This document shows, one piece after another, positions 35,645 to 45,000 of a DNA stretch of 64,000 bases. The notes beneath the pieces were generated by a model. It was not told where the DNA came from. It made no database searches and saw only the letters and a list, made by a program, of their open reading frames with translations. Source of the stretch: Pelodictyon luteolum DSM 273 (GTDB lineage Bacteria > Bacteroidota > Chlorobiia > Chlorobiales > Chlorobiaceae); contig NC_007512.1 of NCBI RefSeq assembly GCF_000012485.1, positions 2,072,501 through 2,136,500 of the forward strand, in the 5' to 3' direction. The position numbers and the translations under genes are program-made. Every line of letters begins with the position of its first letter. Positions within the stretch are counted from its first letter, which is position 1.

Positions 35645-35800
35645 CTCACCTCAAGCATTATGTTGAAAAAAATCAATCTGGCACAACATCCCGCAATGGA
35701 CATTCCGCAATGACCATCCCGCATATACAGGACAAAAAAACCAACAGCAGGCGCGCCAACAGATACAGTACAGAACCAAAGGGCAGATTAATGTTCCATA

Positions 35801-35863
35801 AAGGAACCGGAAAGGGCCCCGAAAGGGACCGGAAAGGGACCGGAAAGGAACCGGAAAGCAACC
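35801..35863. repeat. 11-bp minisatellite, five units plus a partial
   Basis: Unit AAGGGACCGGA with single-base variants (AAGGAACCGGA, AAGGGCCCCGA). Lies in the 287-bp gap between two pRiA4b-domain genes. No gene is seen in this gap. Confidence 0.9.
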
Positions 35864-35931
35864 AATAATGACTGCTCCTGAACCGCTCACCCTCTCCCCG
35901 CGATTCTATCAAGTGGCCATCCGCCCCCTCT

Positions 35932-36816
35932 TCATATCTCCCACTCCCCCCGGGGCAGCTGCCTGTCACGGGTCCACCGCTGGTAATCCACCAGCCGGTC
36001 GTTGATTTGAAGGATATCTACCTTCGCCCTGTCAAAACCCCCACCCGGCTGCTGGCGCTCGCCGTACCACACCCTGAACTGCTCATGGTCCGGGTGTCGG
36101 GGATCGGCCATCACCCGGCAGAATTCGCTGAAGCCGTCAGGTCCTCCGACATCCTCGGGCGGGGGCGCACCCTCGCCCTCCAGGCACCAGACGGGGTAAT
36201 GGATGCCCCGGGGCTCGAAACGGCTGTGCTCAAGGGTGAGCTCATGTTCCCAATAGTCCCCGAAATCATAGATGTAGCTGAACCGGCGTCCTTTGCGGCG
36301 CACGAGGTCCTGCAGCCGATAGCCCGCTTCGTCAAGAGGGCGGCCCGGATCATCCGGGTCGAGGTGCTCCATAAAGCACGTCCTGCCGATTGTGAACTGA
36401 TGCACATGATAGTCATCCCATCCCATGACGACCTGCAGCACATCGTGCAGCCGGTCGAGCGTGATGCTCCCGGGCACCATGAAACGACGCCATATCTCCG
36501 GCTGGACGTCCTGCAGGGTGATGCGCATAAGGTAATAACGATCAGTGGGCTCTCTGAACGTGGTGCCAAAGGGAATTTCCGGATCACTGAAGGGACCCTC
36601 AAGCAGGCGTGCGACCTCATGGCCACACACCCCGCAGCGCCCCTTCAGGAGGAGGTCTCCGGCGAGCATTGAGCCGGAATACCCGACAATGGGAACGCCT
36701 TTCCGGCAGTTCGTGCAGAAGACATGGGCAAGAATCTGCTCCTGAAATTCCGGGGGAACGGAGTCCCAGCATGCCGCGGCCTCCGGAGAAAATCCGGGAA
36801 ACGGGATGATGGCCAT
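35932..36816 (-). CDS. pRiA4b ORF-3-like domain protein
   Basis: 294 residues from ATG 36816 (MAIIPFPGFSPEAAACW). The open frame continues 120 codons upstream, but that part has no protein-like character and includes a CT-repeat. N-terminal zinc-ribbon-like Cys pairs (FCTNCRKG and RCGVCGHE), then the pRiA4b domain (YYLMRITLQDVQPEIWRRF; VMGWDDYHVHQFTIG; YIYDFGDYWEHELTLE; EDVGGPDGFSEF). Function unknown; the family occurs on plasmids and mobile elements. Confidence 0.82.
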   Translation of the reverse strand: MAIIPFPGFSPEAAACWDSVPPEFQEQILAHVFCTNCRKGVPIVGYSGSMLAGDLLLKGRCGVCGHEVARLLEGPFSDPEIPFGTTFREPTDRYYLMRITLQDVQPEIWRRFMVPGSITLDRLHDVLQVVMGWDDYHVHQFTIGRTCFMEHLDPDDPGRPLDEAGYRLQDLVRRKGRRFSYIYDFGDYWEHELTLEHSRFEPRGIHYPVWCLEGEGAPPPEDVGGPDGFSEFCRVMADPRHPDHEQFRVWYGERQQPGGGFDRAKVDILQINDRLVDYQRWTRDRQLPRGEWEI

Positions 36817-37332
36817 CTGTAATAGCAGGTTGGTGCCGGCAATGAGCACGGGGCCGGCGGGGTTGATGCTTCGGCTTGAAAACGCCCTGAAAGATACGAC
36901 GATCTGTATGGAAATCCAGAACAACCGGGACCTGCTGCTCTGGAGGCCGAAGAGACTGCTCTCTCTCTCTCTCTGCACGAACCATGAAATCCATCTCTCT
37001 GCATAACCACCAGACCACACGCCCTCATCCGGGTATGGCTGTGCAGCCGTAGAACAGGCTTTCAATGGTGTTTGCCCTGGCCTCGCGATGCGTATACACT
37101 GAATTTTACGACATGTCGGGCATGATAGAACAATAAAAGCGACAGATCCCGGCATTGCATGGCCGTACTGCAACAAATCACGACAAAGGACGCTTCACCG
37201 ATCCAGGGGGCGCCAACCGAATCGCGGAAAGACCTTTCCATAGTACCCTTTGGCATTACCCTCGTTGTTGCTGGGTTGGTTTAAATATTTTCTAAACTCA
37301 ACGAGAGCTCAAACCTTTCTACGGGAGGAAAG
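36817..37332. promoter_or_regulatory. Intergenic region with candidate XRE operator
   Basis: No gene seen. A (CT)n run lies at about 36957-36975. Just upstream of the XRE/ImmA gene, GTTGGTTTA...TAAACTCAAC (about 37272-37301) is an imperfect inverted repeat around AATATTTTC, a plausible autoregulatory site. A strong ribosome site GGGAGGAAAG directly precedes ATG 37333. Confidence 0.5.
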
Positions 37333-38410
37333 ATGATCGGAGAACGCATCAGGCAGGCAAGGCAGATAGCCGGACTGACCTTGCTGCAGCTGGGTGCAGA
37401 GGTGGGCGTTTCAGATACCGCCATCCAGAAATACGAGCGAGGGGTCATAACCCCATCCTCATCGCAGCTGCTCGCACTGGCCGAGGCGTGCAATGTCCGT
37501 ACCGAATACTTTTTCCGCACATCGTCCGTGACCCTCCGTCACGAAGAGTTCCCAAAACGCTCCACCTTCGGTAAAACAGCCAGGGAAACCATCCGGCTCA
37601 AAGTCATCGAACGCGCCGAACGATGGGTCCGGCTACTCGACGCCTTTCCTAAACCGCCCATCCCCACATTCACAGTACCTGAAGGGGTGAGGCCATACAT
37701 CGACGACCCGCTACAAATCGTAGCGGCCGCCGAAGCCGTCCGAGAAGAGTGGAAGCTCGGCATTGATCCGATTGCGGACCTGTGCGGCAGCCTTGAGGCC
37801 CTCGGATTCATCGTCATAATGCTCAATGAGAACGACCCCCTGGTTTTCCGGGTTCACCGCCGAAGCGCACACCGCTTCCGGGCGGACATATCCCCTCATC
37901 GCTATTTCCCGACGGTGGCCGGGCGACCGCCAGCGCTTTACCCTTGCGCACGAGCTCGGTCACAGGCTGCTCTCAGGGCGCCTTCGCGGCGGAATTGATG
38001 AAGAGAATGCATGCGACCGCTTCGCAGGTGCGTTTCTTGCCCCCCGTTCCTCGGTACAGTTCCTTCTTGGCAAAGAGCACTTGAAAATAGAATGGCAGGA
38101 GTTACTGAAACTCAAGCATGAATTCGGCCTGTCGATGCTGGGCTGGCTGATGCGGGCCCGTCAGTGCGAAATCATTACTGATGCGGTCTATACGAAGCAG
38201 ATCAAACAGTTTTCGGCCAGGGGCTGGCGAAAGAAGGAGCCGGGCCCGCCCTTGGCCGAAGAATCCTCGCAGTTCTTCGAACTGTTTGTGTGGCGTGCGC
38301 CGGGCGAAGGATGCATAACCCCGTCCAAGGCTGCCGAACTGCTCGGCATCCCGCTCATCATCCTCCAGAAAAAAAGGCTGATCGAACAGCACGATGATGC
38401 TCCTCAATAG
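37333..38410 (+). pseudogene. XRE / ImmA-IrrE metallopeptidase fusion, +1 frameshift
   Basis: Two overlapping frames make one protein of ~358 residues. Frame 1 has the HTH (RIRQARQIAGLTLLQLGAEVG; AIQKYERG) and reads to MLNENDP. Frame 2 resumes at WFSGFTAEAHTASGRTYP and contains the zinc-peptidase motif FTLAHELGHRLLSG, then NACDRFAGAFLAP. The switch falls in CCCCC at 37836-37840; one C fewer restores the family sequence. Such proteins cleave a repressor partner or act as antitoxins. Could be real decay, slippage control, or a sequencing error. Confidence 0.8.
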
Positions 38411-38444
38411 AGACGATAACATGAACCGGAACGCTTTGATCTAT

Positions 38445-38964
38445 TCAACATCCCTCAAAACACCTCAGCAGTCGATCCAGCTCGGCAATCCCCTTCCTCG
38501 ACAGATCAAGCACGGGCCTTGAAAAACTACCCGCATAACTCTGACGCTCCATCAGGTCAAGGTCGAGCAATTTCTCAATCTGTTTCTTGCATTGCAGACA
38601 CCGTTCTGGCGGACGGTGGCCGAGAATCGCAAGCAACAGCCCCTCAAGGCATGGCATAGAACCGACCATTTCGATGCCGGATTTTCGTGCGCTCTTTGTT
38701 ACCCGGTCGGCCCATTCAATGTCGGTGTCAAGCAACACGACACATGCATCGTAACAAAAGCGCTGACTCAGCTTCACGGCATACCCGATGACATGCTCGG
38801 GCCCTTTTCCATGGGCATTGCGTACGCTCACACTGACCCCTTCCCTCCGGGAACAATACAAATCACGAAGATGCGTGAGAAAAAACAACCTCAGAGTCCC
38901 CTTCACCAACCGCAAGCAGGGTTTTTCTGACCTGCCGCTGTTGTCGTCGGACCCCCATCCTCAT
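38445..38964 (-). pseudogene. RloB-like TOPRIM/nuclease partner, frameshifted
   Basis: From ATG 38964, which overlaps the RloA-like stop by four bases, the frame reads RKTLLAVGEGDSEVVF and then fails. The next frame continues FLTHLRDLYCSRREGVSVSV, NAHGKGPEHVIGYAV, VVLLDTDIEWADR, GSMPCLEGLLLAI to its stop at 38445. The join lies in a six-T run on the coding strand (A-run 38880-38885); five T would restore EGDSEVVFLTHLRD, the expected RloB start. Intact length would be ~172 residues. The acidic LLDTDIEW could be the metal site. Confidence 0.75.
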
Positions 38965-40145
38965 AGCTGTGGAATGGCGCCATAGGCGCCTGCCATGTAC
39001 TTGGCGTACAGGTTGTCATCAGCACGAACGCCCTTGAGGCTGTCCAAGCGCCAAGCATCGCTCACGCCCTCATCATCCTTTTCCACCAGCACGACCTGAG
39101 CTTTGTGAAGCAGGCTCAACACCTCAATCGAGTGGCTTGTGAACAGGATCTGTGCATGGTGCGGGTTCGTTGCCGGCGAGAAAAAAAGGTCAAGGAGAGG
39201 GGCAAGCATATGGGGGTGGAGATCAGCCTCAAGCTCGTCGATGACAGCCAGCCCCCCATACTGCAGGGCAGGGAGAATGCGGGAGAGAAGAACGAACGCC
39301 CCTTGGGTACCGCTGGACTCATGCAGGAACATCAGGCGATGCTCCCTCCCTCCGACCCGGTGCACGCCGAACGGAACATTGATCTCCTTGACTGTGCCAC
39401 CCTCATCCCTCACCGCCTGTTTCTCAATCTGCACATCGATGAGGCCGAAATCCCACTCGTGCAGAAGGGCTGCCATCCGAGTTTTGAAGTTGGCATTGCC
39501 GGCATAGAAATCCGATGCCAGAAGTAGCTGATTATGATCCGCCCCCAGCCGACCAAATGCATGGACATTACTCCAGACGTTTGCTGACAGCAGCCGCAGT
39601 GCAAGAGGCACTTCGTACTGGGCGGCTGTCGAAATCAGCGATGCATTCTCGCGCACTTTCCCGGCCTCCTTTCCGAGGAGGCCGAACTGACGTTGCTTGA
39701 CTACATACCCCTTCTTCCCGGGACTCCAGTCGCGGACAAAGACATAGGAGAAGGAACGGGTCTGACGGGAGTAGAGTGACTCGTGATACACCCGCTCCCT
39801 TGAAGCTCGCAACCGGTAACGCCACTCCCGTCCGTCCAGCTGGAACGAAACCTCGAACGTGCTGGGCTCGGACTCTCTGGAAAAATGCGCAAAAAGGGGA
39901 ATCGGTTCGTCCGGCTTTGCCTGGAAGGAGTGCCTGACGAACCAGTCCACAAAAACCAGGGACTTGAGCAGAGCGGTCTTCCCGCTCGCATTTGGTCCGA
40001 TGATGGTGACAGCCTTTGACAGACGGGTACCGTCTGCAAGACCAACGGACCTGCCGTCCTCGGGGGGATGGCCGTTCAGCTCCAGCGAGATCCGGACAGA
40101 ATCTCTAAACGACTGGAAGTTCTCAAGAGTAAAAGAGCGCAGCAT
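38961..40145 (-). CDS. RloA-like AAA ATPase
   Basis: 394 residues, AAA_15/21 type. MLRSFTLENFQSFRDSV is the usual start; Walker A IGPNASGKTALL at residues 49-60; signature region HESSGTQGAFVLLSRILPAL; Walker B GLAVIDELEADLHPHM; switch His in ILFTSHSIEVLSLL. Pairs with the RloB-like gene through an ATGA overlap. RloAB/AbiL pairs are associated with restriction loci and abortive infection. No restriction genes are adjacent. Confidence 0.87.
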   Translation of the reverse strand: MLRSFTLENFQSFRDSVRISLELNGHPPEDGRSVGLADGTRLSKAVTIIGPNASGKTALLKSLVFVDWFVRHSFQAKPDEPIPLFAHFSRESEPSTFEVSFQLDGREWRYRLRASRERVYHESLYSRQTRSFSYVFVRDWSPGKKGYVVKQRQFGLLGKEAGKVRENASLISTAAQYEVPLALRLLSANVWSNVHAFGRLGADHNQLLLASDFYAGNANFKTRMAALLHEWDFGLIDVQIEKQAVRDEGGTVKEINVPFGVHRVGGREHRLMFLHESSGTQGAFVLLSRILPALQYGGLAVIDELEADLHPHMLAPLLDLFFSPATNPHHAQILFTSHSIEVLSLLHKAQVVLVEKDDEGVSDAWRLDSLKGVRADDNLYAKYMAGAYGAIPQL

Positions 40146-40336
40146 AGTTCATCATATTAGGCCGTTTTCAACAAATATTTGTATAATAATGACTTTTATC
40201 ATGAATACAAACTCATATAGAAACAAGAACGAACGGAATATTCAAGAACCCTTACCCACCTTAATTCCCGGCTGATTTATAACTATGTCCCCGATAATTC
40301 TTTGAGAAACTGACTGTTATGCGCAAATAGGCCTTT

Positions 40337-40360
40337 GTTATAAAGTCTCGGGAATTTAAG
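40337..40360. repeat. 24-bp direct repeat, left copy
   Basis: GTTATAAAGTCTCGGGAATT followed by TAAG. Matches the right copy at 41278-41301 at 21 of 24 positions. The two copies bracket the AbiE-like module. Nothing else is seen in 40146-40470. Confidence 0.75.
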
Positions 40361-40470
40361 GATGTATAGGAAGGATTCTTGCTTTCTTTCCTTTGCCGCT
40401 AGGTTGGAAGTGTCGTATATTTGTGTTGAGGATGTGTCGTATTTTTGATTGATTAAGACCTTTATTTAAA

Positions 40471-40884
40471 ATGAGTAGGAAGGGAACGGTAGGCGCTAGA
40501 ATTACTGCGAGAGTGGCGCGGACGAAAGCATCGGTTTTTATCCGTGATGACTTCCGTGACATCAGCGACTATGACCAGGTTGGAAGGGTGCTCAGGACGT
40601 TGACGAAACAGGGGCAGCTGATTCGCCTGGGGTATGGTGTTTATGTCAAGGCGAAAAAGTCGCCGATCAATGGTGAGCCGGTTCCCGTTGCTCCATTGCC
40701 TGTTATCGCCAAAGAAGCTCTGCAGCGTCTGGGAATTGAAACGCTTCCATCCCGTCTTGAAAACGCCTACAATGCCGGAGAGACAACACAGGTTCCTACC
40801 GGGCGTCTGATCGGTGTGAAGGGGCGCATTAGCCGGAAGCTTGGTTATCGGGGGGCCTTTGTCAGCTATGAACGTGCGTCCTGA
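40471..40884 (+). CDS. AbiEi/DUF6088-like antitoxin (third AbiE-type locus)
   Basis: 137 residues. A winged-helix N-terminus (ISDYDQVGRVLRTLTKQGQL; IRLGYGVYVKAK) is followed by KEALQRLGIETLPSRLENAYNAG and RISRKLGYRGAFVSYE, the pattern of the small DUF6088 antitoxins paired with AbiEii toxins. Complete. The toxin gene starts 17 bp before its stop. Confidence 0.85.
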   Translation: MSRKGTVGARITARVARTKASVFIRDDFRDISDYDQVGRVLRTLTKQGQLIRLGYGVYVKAKKSPINGEPVPVAPLPVIAKEALQRLGIETLPSRLENAYNAGETTQVPTGRLIGVKGRISRKLGYRGAFVSYERAS

Positions 40885-41095
40885 GCAGGAAGAGTTTGAC
40901 GAACTGGCGCTGCTTACAGGAATCGATCCGTCTTTTATTGAAAAGGATTGGTTCGTAACTCAAGTAGTCGCAGCTATTGCATCCTTTGCGTATGAAGGGT
41001 TCCTGTTCGTATTTGGTGGCGGAACGGCTCTGGTTTTTGTTGCACCATTGATATACGGAATTGACTGGGAACACAGGACAGGACATGCTCTATGA
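40868..41095 (+). pseudogene. AbiEii-type toxin, truncated after motif I
   Basis: From ATG 40868: MNVRPEQEEFDELALLTGID, SFIEKDWFVTQVVAAIASF, FLFVFGGGTAL. These match the toxin N-terminus through GGGTAL. The frame then runs VFVAPLIYGIDWEHR and stops; the SED-x-D catalytic motif and everything after it are gone. Third AbiEii in the window that is not intact. Confidence 0.78.
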
Positions 41096-41516
41096 GGATC
41101 ATTCTGCGATAACGGGTGCTGAAGAGGTATGTTGACAAAAGGGCACCATTCATTCTACCTTGATATTTATCTGGACGGAAAGCGGGATTACGGCCACATC
41201 CTGACCGAACCGACCAAGCCTCAACGCCAGATACTCAAGGCTCTCGACATTCCCTTCCTTGAAGAAAGCGCGGCATAGTTATACAGTCTCGGGAATTCAG
41301 GTTACCCAACCGGCAACACGAGATGAAAAGAACCATCGAAGCAAACGATGCAGAAGAATCTGCTCTTAGCGCTCTCTGCGGGAACGACATCCCACGAGGC
41401 TACAGTCTTTTGGGAGAATCCGGGGAACATTTTTTGGGCTGAAGCATTTCCAGAAAAATATGCATTATACTATAGATTAGAATTTGAGAGCCAAACGATG
41501 CAGAGGGCTGAATGTA
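41096..41516. other. Decayed region with a short unrecognised open frame
   Basis: Plus frame 41129-41278 (49 codons: MLTKGHHSFYLDIYLDGKRD, HILTEPTKPQRQILKALDIP) looks like the C-terminal end of a lost protein, possibly a transposase; family not recognised. The right 24-bp direct repeat starts at its stop codon (41278-41301). Otherwise nothing definite; the promoter of the next gene must lie here. Confidence 0.45.
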
Positions 41517-42056
41517 ATGGGTGACTACAAGGCAAAGCTTCTCACGCGCCTCGATGCGCGTGACCAGGTCAAGGAGTGGCAGCGGGAAGGGCTGCGGGTG
41601 GTGTTCACGAACGGATGTTTTGATATCCTGCATGCCGGCCATGTCGGTTACCTCACCGAGTCGAGGAGGCTTGGAGACCGGCTCATCATAGGACTGAACA
41701 GCGATGCCTCGGTACGGAGGATTAAAGGCCCCCTGCGGCCGGTATGCAGTGAAGAGGACCGCGCTGCGGTGCTCTCAGCGCTCCGGGCGGTCGACGCCGT
41801 CACTCTTTTCGATGAAGACACCCCTGAAGAGCTGATAGGGCTGCTCCTGCCGGACATCCTTGTAAAAGGAGCCGACTGGGCGGTGGAAAACATTGCGGGC
41901 GCCAAAGCGGTGCTTGCCCAAGGGGGCAGCGTACTGAACGTGCCGCTGCTTGAGGGCCGCTCCACCACCGGCATCATCGAACGGATAGTTGCCGCATACG
42001 CCGGAGAGCGGCAGTTGACCGCCAGGGGCGGAGGGGACCGGGGTGGAACACCTTAA
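41517..42056 (+). CDS. rfaE2: D-glycero-beta-D-manno-heptose 1-phosphate adenylyltransferase
   Basis: 179 residues from ATG 41517; a TTG at 41484 would add 11 residues outside the family. Single cytidylyltransferase-like domain: VVFTNGCFDILHAGHVGYL with the HxGH motif, LIIGLNSDASVRRIKGP, DILVKGADW, and the C-terminal LLEGRSTTGIIERI. Makes ADP-heptose for the LPS inner core. The kinase half found in fused HldE is absent, so it must be encoded elsewhere. Overlaps the TamB gene by 14 bp. Confidence 0.95.
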   Translation: MGDYKAKLLTRLDARDQVKEWQREGLRVVFTNGCFDILHAGHVGYLTESRRLGDRLIIGLNSDASVRRIKGPLRPVCSEEDRAAVLSALRAVDAVTLFDEDTPEELIGLLLPDILVKGADWAVENIAGAKAVLAQGGSVLNVPLLEGRSTTGIIERIVAAYAGERQLTARGGGDRGGTP

Positions 42057-45000
42057 ACAGCTTGCAATACGGATTCTGGCGGCACTCTCCGCACTCCTCC
42101 TCCTGCTCTCGCTCCTTCTGGCGATAGTGCTCAACAGCGGCGTACTCAACCACTGGGCGAAAGAAGCCGGTACGGCCCTTTTCAACAAGGAACTGACCGG
42201 GCGGCTTGAGCTTGAGGGGGTAGAACTCAAGTTCCCGAACCGCGTGACCCTCATCCGTCCCCGGATCTATGAGCCCGGAGAACGCATTCCCGCACTCTCT
42301 GCATCGCGGGTTTCGGCGCGCATCAACTTCCTTCCCCTTCTGCAAAAGGACATCACCGTCCTCCGGTTCCGCAGAATCAGCGCCGATTCCCTCACTGCAA
42401 GAGTGACTGAGCGCGAGAACGGAAAACTCAACCTTGCCGTCATCTTCACTCCCCGCCAGCCCGATTCCACAAAGCCGGGACTGCAGGAGTTTTCCTGCCG
42501 CCGCCTCCGGCTCCAGAATGCCGCAGTATCCTACACGCCCTTTGCCGCGTCCGGCACTGCAAGGGCAGCCGTTGCCGCCCGGAACCTCGACCTCCGCCTC
42601 TCAAACTTCACCCTGCAGGAAAAGCTCCTGAAGGGATCCCTTGAGCAGCTCCGCTTCACACTTCCCCGTGAACGCTTTACCCTCCGGGAAGGGTCGGGAC
42701 AGTTCTTCATTACCGATAAGCGGGCCGAGGTGATAGGCCTGAAAGCCGCCGGCGGAAAGAGCCGGGCAACCCTCTCCCTCTCACTCGACGCCATTGACCT
42801 GCACCACTTCGACCCCGAGCATGCCCTCCAGACGGGGAGTTCGTTCGTGAACGTGGAGGAGATCCTGCTGGACACCGACGACATCGCAATGCTGGCGCCC
42901 GGGGTTCAGCTCCCCAAAGGCACCTATACCCTTAAAGGCAATATGAAAGGCAACGCCCGCGAAGCCGAGCTGCTCGACCTTCTTGCCACCCACAACGGAA
43001 GCCGCCTGAAGCTGAAAGGCCGCTTCATGAACCTGCAGGACAGGGAAGCGCTGGCCTACACCATCACGATCGACAGCTCGAAGGTGAGCGCACCGTTCCT
43101 CTCAGCACTCTCACCGGAAGGAACCGTGCGCCAGATTGCGGAGCAATCGGGCGGCGTGTCGTTCACCGGCAAGGCCGAGGGAAACCTGACAGCCGTCAAG
43201 ACCGATGTAGCCTTTACGACCGGAGCCGGAAAAGGATCACTCGAGGCGACGGCCACAACAACCCCGAACAGCGGGGTGCACTACGCCGGCATACTTGAAC
43301 TCCGGGAGTTCGAGCCGCACCGGCTCGTCCAGATGGACGGCATAAAAAGCCGCATCGCCCTGAAGGGAACCATTGAGGGGACGCAGTCGAGGGAAGGCAT
43401 TGAGGACATGAAAGCCGAGGTGGTGCTCGGCGAGTCCCTGTGGCACCGCCAGCAGGTTCAGTCGGGCCTCATCCGGGCGGACTACCGCAACAGGAACCTG
43501 CAGTACAGCGTGGAGATGAAGGGTGCAGAGTCCACCGGCCTCTCGCTCGAAGGGAACATGAACTTCAGCACCGCAAACCCGGCCTACAGCCTTGGCGGCA
43601 CCCTGGAGGGCATCAATATGGCCCGCCTCCTGCCCTCCAGCACCTACAGCACCGACCTCGGCGGCGCGGTTGCGCTGAAAGGCGAGGGGTTCGACCCCTC
43701 CAGCCTCAACCTCGCCCTCACCGTCCGCTTCACGCCCTCATCCCTGAACGGCCTCCGCATCCAGGACGGCTCCCGCCTCAGCGCCGAAGTTGCCCAGTCG
43801 GACGGGGCCTCCGAGATTACCCTTTCGAGCGACTTCATGGACCTGCAGCTGCAGGGCAACTACTCGGTGCAGCAGCTCGCAGCACTCAGCCAGTACGCAG
43901 CTGCGGGCATTACACGCGAAGCAGCAAAGGAGAACATCTGGTCAGGCGCCGCGCCCCCGCCGCTCAAGGCCGACCCGGTGCTGAAAAAACCCTTCATCCT
44001 CAACTACAGCATCAATGTGAAGGAAAGCGCTCCGCTCGAGCTGTTCCTGCCTCTTGGAGACCTGTCGTTCAGGGGAAGTGCGGTGGGGCGTGCACTGTCC
44101 GCCGCAGGCCTCTGCTCGGTCACATCATCGATCGACGTACCAACCATCCTTTCCGGTTCAGGGGGAAAACTGCCGACGGGCAGGAACAGCAGCGACCTCT
44201 CCATCAGCGGACTGAATGTGCAGGCACAGCTGGAGTGCGATGGAAGCGGGGCTGAGAGCCTCTCGCTTACCGGCAGGACCCGGGAAGCCGAAACCCTCGG
44301 CCGTAAGATCGGCTCCGCTTCGTTCTCCCTCCGCTACGCCGCATCCACCTTAGACCTGAAGCTCGATATGGATGTGCCCGAACCGGGAGGGCGGATCACG
44401 CTCGATGTGGCGGCGGTACGCAGCGGCAGAACCTACCGGCTGTCAGTCAACCGCCTCTCTCTGGCCGACAGCTCCGGCATATGGTCGACCGCCGGCACCC
44501 CGCAGGTGCTGGTTGAGCGCTCCGCACTGCGCTTCAACCGGTTCAATGTCGCTAAAGGCACACAGAAGCTGGTGCTTGAGGGTGACCTCTCAAGCCGTGA
44601 ACCGGGTTCGTTCACAGCCAGCCTTACGGGGTTCCGGCTCGACGAACTGCAGCGATTCACCCTCGACCCTTCGCTTGCGCCCCTCTCCGGAACAATCGAT
44701 GCCTCGCTCTTGATCAGCGGAAGTCCCGCATCAAAAACCAGCACACTCGACGTAGAGGGACGCAACGTCCGTTATGACCGGTTCCAGATCGGCCGTCTCC
44801 AGGCATCCCTCCGCCACCGCCCGGGCACCCTCAGCTTCCAGATGGAGAGCAACGCCGCAGGGGGTGCCGGTGGCGGCACCCTCGCCCTGAACACCATCAC
44901 AGGCTCGGGAACGGTGCCGCTCGAACTCAACTACTTCCCGCTCCGTATAGCGGTGCCGGACCGCCAGCGCATCGAGGCATCGTTCCAGTCCCGGAACCTG

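Noticed and set aside
35932-37176. Long 414-codon version of the pRiA4b-domain gene
   Set aside because: The first 120 codons have no family similarity and run through a CT-repeat; ATG 36816 fits better.
43440-44255. 271-codon plus-strand frame inside tamB
   Set aside because: Alternate frame of TamB with a Pro/Arg/His-rich composition; no motif.
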